Assembly (NCBI RefSeq): GCF_009900765.1 | Contig: NZ_JAAABL010000004.1 | Location: 119,102 to 183,101, forward strand | Length of the DNA stretch: 64,000 nt | Reading direction: 5' to 3' | From: Rhodovarius lipocyclicus | Lineage (GTDB): Bacteria > Pseudomonadota > Alphaproteobacteria > Acetobacterales > Acetobacteraceae | Shown: piece after piece, positions 52,549 to 61,057 of the stretch | Layout: every line of letters starts with the position of its first letter | How positions within the stretch are numbered: position 1 is the stretch's first letter | Notes under the pieces: model-generated | Told to the model about the DNA's origin: nothing | The model's database searches: none | What the model saw: the letters and a program-made list of their open reading frames with translations, nothing else | Made by a program: the position numbers and the translations under genes

Positions 52549-55500
52549 CTAAGCGTCTATGACCAATGCAGTACTGGGTACAGCCTGGCACGCCAAGCAG
52601 CAATCCGGGTCATCCAGATTGACCATGACAAGATGGCGCGCGGCCCCTTCCAGCACGCGCAGGGCGCAGCTTTCGCACTGGCCGGTGCGGCAGCCGCTGG
52701 GCGGGCGCAGGCCGTGGGATTCCGCCAGATCGAGCAGCGACCCGGCCTGCGGCCGCCATAGTGCCTCGATGCCCGAGCGCGCGAAGCGCACCGGAAAGAC
52801 GGCGTCGGGCGGCGGGGGCTCGGCGGGGGGCGGGGCCAGGAAGGCTTCCTGGAAGATGTCGAATCGCGGCACGCCGCGCGCGACCAGCGCCTCGGTCGCC
52901 TCCTTCAGCATCGCGGGCGGGCCGCACATGTGGAAACGGGCGCGGGCCGCGATCAGCGCGGGCGCGACATCGGCCACCGCGAAGCGGCGCCCCGCCCGGC
53001 TGTCATGGTGGATGATGGTCAGCCCCGGCAGCAGCCGCTCCAGTTCACGCAGGCGGGGGCCGAACACGGCGTTCTCCGCGCCACGATAGGCATAGTGCAG
53101 CACCACCCGCGCGGGATCGGGATGGTGCGCCATGCTCTCCAGCAGGCTCATGAAGGGGGTGATGCCGATGCCGGCCGCGATCAGCACCAGCGGCACGCGC
53201 GCCGCCACCGGCATGGTGAAATGCCCGCCCGGCGGGCGGGCGGGCAGCACATCGCCCACCCGCAGCGCGTCATGCACATGGCCGGAGCCGGCGCCGCCCG
53301 GCACGCGCTTCACCGTCAGGCGATAGGTCTCGCCCGGTGCGGCGGAGAGGGAATAGCGCCGCTCCACCCCGCCCAGCGTGACGGGCAGATACTGCCCCGG
53401 CAGGAAGGACGGCAGCGGCCGCCCATCGGGGGCGGACAGGATGACGGAGGTCACGTCCGGGGCCTCCCGCACCAGCTCGCGCACCACCAGCGCACCGGCC
53501 CAGGCGGCGTTGCCCTCCCGCCGCACTTGGCAGGCGATGCCGCGCATGGGCACGGAGCCGCTGATCGGGTCCGCACCCAGCGAGGCCACCAGGCTGTTGT
53601 AGCTGCTGGCGGTGGGGGCGGGTTCGCCCAGCGGCTCGCAGCCCTGCCACCAGCCATATTCGGCCACCACCACATCGGGGGCCAGCGCGGCATCCAGCCG
53701 CGCGCGGAAGCGTGCCTCGCCGACCGGCGTCGTCAGCACCAGCCAGTCGCCATCCGCGATGCCGCGCGCGGCGGCCGCGGCGGGCGCGATCTCGGCCATC
53801 GGCTCCGGCGAGCGCCGGCGCAGGGAGGCGAGGCCGCGCTGCTGGCTGTGGCAGTAGAAGCCGTTCTTGGCCGTGGTCAGCCGCAGCGAAAAGGCCGGGT
53901 CGGCCGGCGGCACGGGCTGGTGGACGGGCAGCGGCGCATAGCCATGCCGCAGCAGCTTTTCCGAATAGATCTCGACCACCCCGCTTTCGGTGGCGAAGGC
54001 GGGGCTGCGGTCGCGGTACAGGCGCGGGGTTTGCGGCAGCGGCACGCGCACGCCCCCGGGGTTCGCGCGCAGCATGGCCAGGTCGATGCCCAGCGGCTCG
54101 ATCTGCCAGTTCCGCGCGGCGTCCATGTCGCCGTGGAAGAAGGCCTCGCCAAGACCCAGGCGCGTGGCGAGCGCGAAGACGATCTCCAGGTCCGAGCGCG
54201 CCTCGCCGGGCGGGTCGATCATGCGGGCGCGCAGCTGCACCAGCTCCTCCGCCGCCTCGTTCAGCTCGAAGCCGATGCGCAGCCCCTCGCGCTCCCACAG
54301 GGCGCTGACGGGCAGCAGGATGTCGGCGTAGCGGGCGGTGGGGGTCTCGAACAGATCGGTCTGGACGTGGAAATCCAGCGCCTTCAGCGCCGCCTCCGCC
54401 CGCGCCGTGTCGCCCTGGCTGACGAGCATGTTCGCTCCCATCCCCACCAATGCCCGCACCGGATAGGGGCGGCCTTCCAGCACCGCCGTGTACAGGTCGT
54501 CGGCCGTGACGAAGCCCATGGCGGGCGGGCCCAGCGGGCGGGCCGAAAGGCCCAGCGCCTTTTCCGCCTGGCCGGGCGGCAGCAGGTGGTTGCCGTTGAC
54601 GCGGCGCGCCGGCTGGCGGCGGTATTCGCGGTTGCCGCCCGGCACGTCCCATGTGCCGGTCAGCGCCATCAGGATGGCGATGGCGCGGTCCGTCTGCGTC
54701 GCGTTGCCGTGCTGGCCCACCCCGGTCCAGCAATAATAGCTGGTGGCGCGGGAGGCCCCGATGGCCCGCGCGGCGGCGACGATCTGCTCGGCCGGCACGC
54801 CGGTCTCGGCGGCGGTGCGCTCGGGGGTCCAGGGCGCCACGGCCTGGCGCAGCAAGGCAAAGACGGGGCGGCAGGCCACGCCTTCCGGCGCCTCGGTGCC
54901 CGGGGGCAGCAGGCGGCCGTCATCCTCGCGCACCAGCCAGGCGGCGTTGGTCCATTCCCGCAGGAAGGCCTCGTCATGCCCGCCCTGCTCGATCACCTCC
55001 CGGATCAGGCCCAGCGCCAGCGCGGCGTCGGTGCCCGGGCGGACCCGCAGCCAATGATCGGCCTGCGCGGCAGAGCCGGTGCGGCGGGGGTCCACCACCA
55101 TCAGCTTCGCCCCGCGCTTCTGGCCCGCCGCCACCGCCTCGGCCTGCGCCAGCCAGACATGGGACGGGTTGTGGCCCCACAGGACGATCAGCTCCGCATT
55201 CCGGTAGTCCGGCGTGGTGATGCCGGTGCCGAAGGTGAAGGCGTGCGCGCTGTCCTTGTGCCAGTTGCAGATCTCGGTGGCGTAGACGGTGTTGGGGCTG
55301 CCGAAGAGGCGGATGAAACGCTCCACCCAGTCGATGGCATCGGCGATGGGCGTGCCGGAGGGCGAGGTGACGGCGAAGCCCACCGCCTCCGCGCCATGCG
55401 CGGCCTTGATGGCCGACAGCCGGGCCGCGATCTCATCCAGCGCGGCGTCCCAGCCGATGGGCTGCCAGCCCGGGTCGGCGGCGCCCTTGGGCGCGGTGCG

Positions 55501-55689
55501 GCGCAAGGGCACGGTCAGGCGGTCGGTGGCGTGGGCGATCTCGGGGCCCGCGCGGCCCTTGGCGCAGATGGCGGCACCGGTGGGGTGGTCGGGGTTGGGC
55601 TCCACCTTCACCAGGCGGCCGTTCTCGACGGTGTTCAGCGTGCCGCAGCGGGAACGGCATAGCGTGCAGAAGCCGGGGATGCGCGCCAT
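52549..55689 (-). CDS. Molybdopterin oxidoreductase fused to flavin/NAD and [2Fe-2S] reductase domains
   Basis: A 1046-residue fusion. Residues 1 to about 715 are a DMSO-reductase-family molybdoenzyme: [4Fe-4S] cysteines in CTLCRSRCG and ICAKGRAGPE, then ATEICNWHKDSAHAFTFGTG, where the Cys may bind Mo, and HNPSHVWLAQAEAV. Residues from about 720 form an FNR-type module (FLPGQYLPVTL, RRYSLSA, LIAAGIGITPFMSLLES, FHMCGPPAMLKEA). From about 960 comes a plant-type ferredoxin with CRTGQCESC near residue 1000 and DCCLAC. Electrons could pass between NAD(P)H, flavin, Fe-S and Mo in one chain. No signal peptide. Substrate unknown; nitrate or an organic hydroxylation are both possible. Confidence 0.82.
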   Translation of the reverse strand: MARIPGFCTLCRSRCGTLNTVENGRLVKVEPNPDHPTGAAICAKGRAGPEIAHATDRLTVPLRRTAPKGAADPGWQPIGWDAALDEIAARLSAIKAAHGAEAVGFAVTSPSGTPIADAIDWVERFIRLFGSPNTVYATEICNWHKDSAHAFTFGTGITTPDYRNAELIVLWGHNPSHVWLAQAEAVAAGQKRGAKLMVVDPRRTGSAAQADHWLRVRPGTDAALALGLIREVIEQGGHDEAFLREWTNAAWLVREDDGRLLPPGTEAPEGVACRPVFALLRQAVAPWTPERTAAETGVPAEQIVAAARAIGASRATSYYCWTGVGQHGNATQTDRAIAILMALTGTWDVPGGNREYRRQPARRVNGNHLLPPGQAEKALGLSARPLGPPAMGFVTADDLYTAVLEGRPYPVRALVGMGANMLVSQGDTARAEAALKALDFHVQTDLFETPTARYADILLPVSALWEREGLRIGFELNEAAEELVQLRARMIDPPGEARSDLEIVFALATRLGLGEAFFHGDMDAARNWQIEPLGIDLAMLRANPGGVRVPLPQTPRLYRDRSPAFATESGVVEIYSEKLLRHGYAPLPVHQPVPPADPAFSLRLTTAKNGFYCHSQQRGLASLRRRSPEPMAEIAPAAAAARGIADGDWLVLTTPVGEARFRARLDAALAPDVVVAEYGWWQGCEPLGEPAPTASSYNSLVASLGADPISGSVPMRGIACQVRREGNAAWAGALVVRELVREAPDVTSVILSAPDGRPLPSFLPGQYLPVTLGGVERRYSLSAAPGETYRLTVKRVPGGAGSGHVHDALRVGDVLPARPPGGHFTMPVAARVPLVLIAAGIGITPFMSLLESMAHHPDPARVVLHYAYRGAENAVFGPRLRELERLLPGLTIIHHDSRAGRRFAVADVAPALIAARARFHMCGPPAMLKEATEALVARGVPRFDIFQEAFLAPPPAEPPPPDAVFPVRFARSGIEALWRPQAGSLLDLAESHGLRPPSGCRTGQCESCALRVLEGAARHLVMVNLDDPDCCLACQAVPSTALVIDA

Positions 55690-55708
55690 GGGGTCCTCCG
55701 TGGGTGGG

Positions 55709-55780
55709 TTGAGGGCCTTGCCCTCAAACTCCCATTGAGGGGGAAACGGCTTCCCCCCTCAAGCTCCCCCATTACTTTCC
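55709..55780. repeat. Alpha-type hairpin repeat (copy 3, reversed)
   Basis: Stem TTGAGGGC (55709-55716) with GCCCTCAA (55720-55727), stem TTGAGGGGG with CCCCCCTCAA (55735-55762), then CATTACTTT, the reverse complement of the AAAGTAATG motif. The stop codon of the GntR gene (55772-55774) is part of that motif. Almost identical to 13668-13738 in opposite orientation. Confidence 0.75.
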
Positions 55781-56467
55781 GGGAGTTGGGGGGGCGGCGG
55801 ATTGCAGGGCCTGCGTGATCAGGGCGGCGTGCTCGCGCAGGTCGCGCTCCATCGCGCGGCGGGCGGCCGGGGCATCACCGGCCGCCATCGCGGCCAGCAG
55901 ATCCTCATGCGGGTGGGCGCCCTGCACCGCCGGCGCGCCGGGGCGGAACAGCAGGTTGATGGTGGGGCCGGCCTGCAGCCACAGGCTTTCGACCAGCCGC
56001 GTCAGCACGGGCATGCGGGCCAGCTCCAGCAGGGCGAAGTGGAAACGCTCATTCTCCCGCAGCACCAAGGCCGGGTTGCGGGTGCGACGGCCCTCGGCCA
56101 CGCCGGCATGCAGGGCGCGCAGCGCGGCCAGGTCGGCGGGGGTCGCAAGCTGCGTGGCGCGGGCGGTGGCGCGGCCTTCCAGCTCCACGCGCAGCTCCAC
56201 GATCTCCTGGTAGCGCTCGGGCACCAGGCGGGGCACCCAGGCGATGCCGCGCGCGTCCAGCTCCAGCGCGGCTTCGGAGACCAGGCGCAGCAGGGCCTCC
56301 CGCACCGGGGTGGGGCTGACGCCCAGTTCGGCGGCCAGGGCGCGGTGCACCAGGCGCTGGCCGGGCACCAGCCGCCCGCCGGTCAGCGCGCCGCGCAGGC
56401 TGCGATAGACCTTCTCGGTCAGGCTTTCCTCGCGCGCCACCGGCGCCAGCATCGTGCCCCCGTCCAT
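55772..56467 (-). CDS. GntR family regulator (FadR/FCD subfamily)
   Basis: A 231-residue regulator: winged-helix domain (LTEKVYRSLRGALTGGRLVP, LAAELGVSPTPVREALLRLV) and an all-helical FCD ligand domain (IVELRVELEGRATARATQLA, RENERFHFALLELA, HPHEDLLAAMAAGDAPAARR) with the metal-binding D/H residues usual for organic-acid sensors. Divergent from a seven-gene-scale catabolic cluster, with a perfect palindrome between them. ATG 56467 follows GAGGGG. Its last codon and stop come from a hairpin repeat. Confidence 0.88.
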   Translation of the reverse strand: MDGGTMLAPVAREESLTEKVYRSLRGALTGGRLVPGQRLVHRALAAELGVSPTPVREALLRLVSEAALELDARGIAWVPRLVPERYQEIVELRVELEGRATARATQLATPADLAALRALHAGVAEGRRTRNPALVLRENERFHFALLELARMPVLTRLVESLWLQAGPTINLLFRPGAPAVQGAHPHEDLLAAMAAGDAPAARRAMERDLREHAALITQALQSAAPPTPGK

Positions 56468-56502
56468 GCAGCCCCTCGCTTGACGATCCTCGCCATATCG
56501 CA

Positions 56503-56516
56503 TTTGCTATAGCAAA
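56503..56516. promoter_or_regulatory. GntR operator between the regulator and the catabolic operon
   Basis: TTTGCTATAGCAAA is a perfect 14-bp palindrome, 22 bp upstream of the TPP-enzyme start. A plus-strand -35 like TTGACG (56480-56485) lies upstream; with TGCTAT as -10 the spacing is 19 bp, so the operator would cover the -10. Good fit to a FadR-type dimer site. Confidence 0.7.
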
Positions 56517-56537
56517 CAACAAGACTGAGGAAACGTC

Positions 56538-58271
56538 GTGCCCGATACCATCATGGCGAACGCGCCCACGGCTAACGCCAATGTCGCCCTGCGCCTGGCC
56601 GAGGCCTTCGCCCGCCATGGCGTGACCGTCACCTTCGGCCAGTCCCTGCCCTCCGCCTTCCACCTCGCGGCCCCGCATGCGGGCATCCACCAGGCGGTCT
56701 ACCGGCAGGAGAACATGGGCGGCGCCATGGCCGACGCCTATGCCCGCATCTCCGGCAAGGTGGGCGTGGTCACGGCGCAGAACGGCCCCGCCGCCACCCT
56801 GCTGGTCGCCCCGCTGGCCGAGGCGATGAAGGCCAGCGTGCCCGTCATCGCCCTGGTGCAGGAGGTGACGCGCGACACCACCGACAAGAACGCCTTCCAG
56901 GAGCTGGACCACATCCGCATGTTCGATGCGGTCAGCAAATTCACCCGCCGCATCGACCGCGCCGACCGGCTGGAGGATTACGTGGACATGGCCTTCGTGG
57001 CCGCGACCTCCGGCCGGCCCGGCCCCGCGGTGCTGCTGCTGCCGGCCGACCTGCTGCTGGAAAAGGCGGCCGCCGCCTCCAACCGCCGCGCGAACAATGG
57101 CCATTTCCCGCTGGACCGCACGCTGGCGGACCCCACCCGCATCGAGCAGGCGGCGAAGCTGCTGGCGGGCGCGAAGAACCCCGTGATCCTGTCCGGCGGC
57201 GGCGTGCATCTGTCCTTCGCCACGGCCGAGCTGGCGGCCTTGCAGCAGGACGCGCATCTGCCGGTCGGCACCACCTTCATGGGCAAGGGCGGCGTGGCGG
57301 AGACCCATCCGCTGTCGCTCGGCGTGGTGGGCAACACGATGGGCCCGGGCGCGCGGTCGCATTTCGCGCGGCCCATCATCGAAAGCGCGGATGTCGTGCT
57401 GCTGGTGGGCAACCGCACCAACCAGAACGGCACCGACAGCTGGAAGCTGTACCCGCGCGACGCCACCTTCATCCACATCGACCCCGACCCGCTGGAAATC
57501 GGCCGCAACTATGAGGCGCTGCGCCTGACCGGAGACGCCAAGCTGACGCTCAACGCCCTGCGGGAAGCGATGCTGCGCCAGGACCTGTCGGTGCGCGCCG
57601 CCGCCCGCCCGGCGCTGGAGGCCCGCATCGCCCAGGGCATCGCCGAATACCAGGCGCGCGTCGCCGGCCTGCTGGCGCGCGACGGGAGCCCGGCGCGGCC
57701 GGAGCGCGTCATGGCCGAGCTGGACCGCCGCCTGCCCGATGACGCCATCGTGGTGGCCGATGCCTCCTATTCCTCGAACTGGATCAACCTGTTCCTGACG
57801 GCGCGCCGCGCGGGACAGCGGTTCCTCACGCCGCGCGGCCTCGCGGGCCTCGGCTGGGGCGTGCCTATGGCGATCGGGGCGCAGATCGCGGCGCCGAACT
57901 CCCGCGTCGTCTGCCTCTGCGGCGATGGCGGCTTCGGGCACAGCTGGGCGGAGCTGGAGACCCTGCGCCGCATGGGCATCCCCGTGACCGTGATCGTGTT
58001 GAACAACGGCATCCTCGGCTTCCAGAAACACGCAGAGGACATGAAATACGGCGACCACACCATCGCCTGCGACTTCGCCGAGGTGGACCATGCCGCCATC
58101 GCGCGCGCCTGCGGCCTCGCGGGCGTGCGGATCGAGCGCGGCGAGGAGATCGGCGCGGCACTCGACACCGCCTTCGCCAGCAACGCGCCCAACCTGATCG
58201 AGGTGCTGACCGACCCCGAGGCGCGCCCGCCCTTCACCATGTATCACGGCCACTACCCGGAGCCGTACTGA
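56538..58271 (+). CDS. Thiamine-diphosphate enzyme, acetolactate-synthase-like
   Basis: A 577-residue TPP enzyme. The catalytic glutamate is in YRQENMGGAMADAYAR; the diphosphate-binding motif is LCGDGGFGHSWAELETLRR, ending in VIVLNNGILGF. The three-domain layout matches acetolactate synthase, benzoylformate decarboxylase and related 2-oxo-acid enzymes. The dehydrogenase neighbours and GntR control point to a catabolic decarboxylase or carboligase rather than valine synthesis. It starts with GTG 56538 behind GAGGAA; ATG 56553 is possible. Confidence 0.82.
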   Translation: MPDTIMANAPTANANVALRLAEAFARHGVTVTFGQSLPSAFHLAAPHAGIHQAVYRQENMGGAMADAYARISGKVGVVTAQNGPAATLLVAPLAEAMKASVPVIALVQEVTRDTTDKNAFQELDHIRMFDAVSKFTRRIDRADRLEDYVDMAFVAATSGRPGPAVLLLPADLLLEKAAAASNRRANNGHFPLDRTLADPTRIEQAAKLLAGAKNPVILSGGGVHLSFATAELAALQQDAHLPVGTTFMGKGGVAETHPLSLGVVGNTMGPGARSHFARPIIESADVVLLVGNRTNQNGTDSWKLYPRDATFIHIDPDPLEIGRNYEALRLTGDAKLTLNALREAMLRQDLSVRAAARPALEARIAQGIAEYQARVAGLLARDGSPARPERVMAELDRRLPDDAIVVADASYSSNWINLFLTARRAGQRFLTPRGLAGLGWGVPMAIGAQIAAPNSRVVCLCGDGGFGHSWAELETLRRMGIPVTVIVLNNGILGFQKHAEDMKYGDHTIACDFAEVDHAAIARACGLAGVRIERGEEIGAALDTAFASNAPNLIEVLTDPEARPPFTMYHGHYPEPY

Positions 58272-59287
58272 TGCGGGCGCTGCGCAAGCAGGCCACGGGC
58301 TTCGGCCTGTCGCTGGCCGAGGCGCCGGAGCCCCCCGCCCCGGGCCCAGGCGAGGTGACGATGCGCGTCGAGGCCGTGGGCATCTGCGGCAGCGACGTGC
58401 ATGCCTATGAGTGGACGGACGGCTACGGCTTCATGGTGCCGCATTTGCCGCTGACCATGGGGCATGAGTTCGCGGGGGTGGTCGAGGCGGCCGGAGCGGG
58501 CGTGTCCCTGCCCTCCGGCACGCGCGTGACGGTCATGCCCGGCATCGCCTGCGGCCGCTGCGCCAACTGCGCGCGCGGCGATGCCCGCAACTGCACCGAT
58601 CGCCGCTCCATCGGGTTGACCTGCGATGGCGGCTTCGCGGGGCGGCTGACCCTGCCGGCCGCCAATTGCCTGCCCCTGCCCGCCAATGTGGACGCGGAGC
58701 TGGGCGCGCTGACCGAACCCCTCGGCGTCGGCGCCCAGGCGGTGCTGGTGGGCGGGGTGGGCCTGGGCGACACCGTGCTGGTGCTGGGCCCCGGCACCAT
58801 CGGCCAGGCGCTGGCCATCATGGCCCGCGCGGCGGGTGCCGCGCGGGTGATTGTCGCCGGCCGCGCCGATGCGCCGCGCTTCGAGGTGCTGCGCGAACTG
58901 GGCTTTTCCGAGCTGATCGACGTGGCGGACGCCCCGCTGGCCGAGCAGATCCAGGGCAAGGTCGATGTGGTGCTGGAAGCCACCGGCCATCCCGCCAGCA
59001 TCAATGACGGTCTGGCCGTGCTGCGCAAGGAAGGGGTGATCGTGGCGGTCGGCATCCACCCTGCCCCGCTGACCCTGGCGCTGACGGATTTCGTCCGCAT
59101 GCGCCACCAGCTGCGTTCCAGCCACGGCACCGCGCGCCCCACCTGGGACAAGGTGCTGGCCATGCTGGGCCGCGACCCAGAAAGCTTCCGCCCCATGATC
59201 ACCCACCGCCTGCCGCTGGAACGCGGCATCGAGGGTTTCGAACTGGCGCGGCAACGCGCCGCCAGCAAGGTGATGCTGACGCCATGA
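58271..59287 (+). CDS. Zinc-dependent medium-chain dehydrogenase
   Basis: A 338-residue MDR-family dehydrogenase. Catalytic zinc ligands in VGICGSDVHAYEW and TMGHEFAGVV, structural zinc in CGRCANCARGDARNC, and the cofactor loop DTVLVLGPGTIGQALAI. The family includes sorbitol, threonine and galactitol dehydrogenases. The start shares one base with the TPP-enzyme stop codon, so they are co-translated. Probably oxidises a polyol or hydroxy acid in the same pathway; the substrate is not readable. Confidence 0.87.
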   Translation: MRALRKQATGFGLSLAEAPEPPAPGPGEVTMRVEAVGICGSDVHAYEWTDGYGFMVPHLPLTMGHEFAGVVEAAGAGVSLPSGTRVTVMPGIACGRCANCARGDARNCTDRRSIGLTCDGGFAGRLTLPAANCLPLPANVDAELGALTEPLGVGAQAVLVGGVGLGDTVLVLGPGTIGQALAIMARAAGAARVIVAGRADAPRFEVLRELGFSELIDVADAPLAEQIQGKVDVVLEATGHPASINDGLAVLRKEGVIVAVGIHPAPLTLALTDFVRMRHQLRSSHGTARPTWDKVLAMLGRDPESFRPMITHRLPLERGIEGFELARQRAASKVMLTP

Positions 59288-60039
59288 ACAAGAACCGTGT
59301 CGCCCTCGTCACCGGCGCCGCCCGCGGCCTGGGCGCGGGCATCGCCCGCGAATTGGCCCTGGCCGGCCACCCCGTCGTGCTGGCCGATGTGCTGGACCAG
59401 GTGGAGGCCACCGCCGAGGCGCTCCGCGGCGAAGGCTTCCAGGCCCGCGCCATCCGCCTGGATGTCTCGGACGAGAAGGCCGTGACCGCCTTGCCCGTGG
59501 CCCTCGGCGACTGGTGGCCGCACCTGTCGGTGCTGGTGAACAATGCCGGCATCTCGCCCAAGGTCGATGGCCGCAAGCGGATGGTGCAGGACATCCCGCT
59601 GGAGGAATGGAACCGCGTGCTGGCGGTGAACCTGACCGGGCCCTTCCTGCTGTCGAAGCTGTGCATCCCCAACATGCGGGCGCAGGGCTGGGGGCGGATC
59701 ATCATGATCACCAGCCAGGCGGCGCATGTGCCCAGCTCCATCACCGGGGCCTATTACGGCGCCTCCAAGGCCGGGCTGATGGGGCTGGCGCGCAACCTGG
59801 CGATGGAGCTCGGCCCCCACGGCATCACCGTGAACAGCCTGGCCCCGGGGCGCATCAACAGCGACATGGTGGCCGGTGCCGCGCCGGGCATGAACGAGGC
59901 CTTCCTGGCCCGCATCCCGGTGGGGCGCCTGGGTGAGCCCGAGGATGTGGGCAAGGTGGCCGCCTTCCTCGCCTCGGATGCCGCCAGCTATCTGAACGGC
60001 ACCACCATCGACATCGGCGGCGGCAGCTACATGCCCTAA
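59284..60039 (+). CDS. SDR family oxidoreductase
   Basis: A 251-residue short-chain dehydrogenase/reductase. Cofactor motif TGAARGLGAGIA, NNAGIS, active-site Ser in MITSQAAHVPSS and the YYGASKAG Tyr-Lys pair, then the C-terminal LAPGRINSDMV. Usual substrates are sugars, polyols and keto acids. Overlaps the Zn-dehydrogenase gene by 4 bp, so both act in the same pathway. Confidence 0.87.
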   Translation: MNKNRVALVTGAARGLGAGIARELALAGHPVVLADVLDQVEATAEALRGEGFQARAIRLDVSDEKAVTALPVALGDWWPHLSVLVNNAGISPKVDGRKRMVQDIPLEEWNRVLAVNLTGPFLLSKLCIPNMRAQGWGRIIMITSQAAHVPSSITGAYYGASKAGLMGLARNLAMELGPHGITVNSLAPGRINSDMVAGAAPGMNEAFLARIPVGRLGEPEDVGKVAAFLASDAASYLNGTTIDIGGGSYMP

Positions 60040-60094
60040 GCCCCACCATCACGGAGAGGCCGAAAACGGCCCCCATCACCCGGAGGAAACCACC

Positions 60095-61054
60095 ATGACC
60101 ACTCGCCGCACCCTGCTGGCCGGCGCTGGCGCCGTTATCGCCGCACCCGCCGTGGCGCAGGAACGCTTCCCTTCGCGCCCTATCCGCCTGTTCGTGCCCT
60201 GGACCGGGGGCACATCCTCGGATGTGCAGATCCGCTCGGCGGCGGAGGGGGCGGCCCAGATCCTGGGCCAGCCCATCGTCATCGAGAACCGGCCCGGCGC
60301 CGGCGGCACGCTGCATTGCCAGGCGCTGGCGAGTGCCGCCCCCGATGGCTACACGCTGGGCCAGATGCACCTGTCGGTGATCCGCCGGCCCTTCATGGTG
60401 CGTCAGCCGCAATGGGATGCCGTGCGAGACTACAGCCACATCATCCGCCTGGCGGGCTGGATGTACGGGGTGGCGGTGCGCGCCGATTCCCCCTGGCAGA
60501 ACTGGGAGCAGTTCGTCACCGCCATGCGCGCCGCCCCCGGCACGCTCAGCTACGCCACCAGCGGCATCGGCACCACCAACCACCTGGCCATGGAGGAGCT
60601 GCTGGAACGCGTGCGCGGCGAGATGCTGCACGTGCCCTACCGGTCCTCGGCCGAGGGTGTGACGGGCGTGCTGTCGCGCCAGGTGAACAGCATCGCCGAT
60701 GCCTCCAGCTGGAAGCCGATGGTGGAGGACCGGCAGATGCGCGCCCTGTGCGTCTGGACCGAGAACCGCGTGCCCAGCCTGCCGGACGTGCCGACGCTGA
60801 AGGAGCTGGGGCACGATATGGTCGTCACCTCCCCCTACGGCCTCTCGGGCCCGCGCGGCATGGACCCGGGGCGGGTGAAGCTGATCCATGACGCCTTCCA
60901 CACCGCGCTGATGAGCGAGGCGCACCAGCGCGTGCTCAACCAGTTCGACATGCCGCGCCAATACCTGAACACCGAGCAGTTCGCCGATTTCGTGGCGACC
61001 CGCGCCGACTACGAGCGCGCCATGGTGCAGCGCCTCAACATCCGGCTGGATTGA
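60095..61054 (+). CDS. Tripartite tricarboxylate transporter (Bug-type) binding protein
   Basis: A 319-residue secreted binding protein: signal MTTRRTLLAGAGAVIAAPAV cleaved after VAQ, then FPSRPIRLFVPWTGGTSSDV, NRPGAGGTLHCQALASAAPD and LSYATSGIGTTNHLAMEELL. This is the Bug/TctC family, which binds carboxylates or amides in the periplasm for TctAB-type membrane proteins. No TctA/TctB genes are beside it, as is common for orphan Bug proteins. Same strand as the surrounding operon. Confidence 0.88.
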   Translation: MTTRRTLLAGAGAVIAAPAVAQERFPSRPIRLFVPWTGGTSSDVQIRSAAEGAAQILGQPIVIENRPGAGGTLHCQALASAAPDGYTLGQMHLSVIRRPFMVRQPQWDAVRDYSHIIRLAGWMYGVAVRADSPWQNWEQFVTAMRAAPGTLSYATSGIGTTNHLAMEELLERVRGEMLHVPYRSSAEGVTGVLSRQVNSIADASSWKPMVEDRQMRALCVWTENRVPSLPDVPTLKELGHDMVVTSPYGLSGPRGMDPGRVKLIHDAFHTALMSEAHQRVLNQFDMPRQYLNTEQFADFVATRADYERAMVQRLNIRLD

Positions 61055-61057
61055 GGC

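Noticed and set aside
52549..55689. Naming the fused molybdoenzyme nasA
   Set aside because: The segment around the probable Mo ligand and the C-terminal reductase do not match the assimilatory nitrate reductases I know, and it is 35 kb from nirBD.
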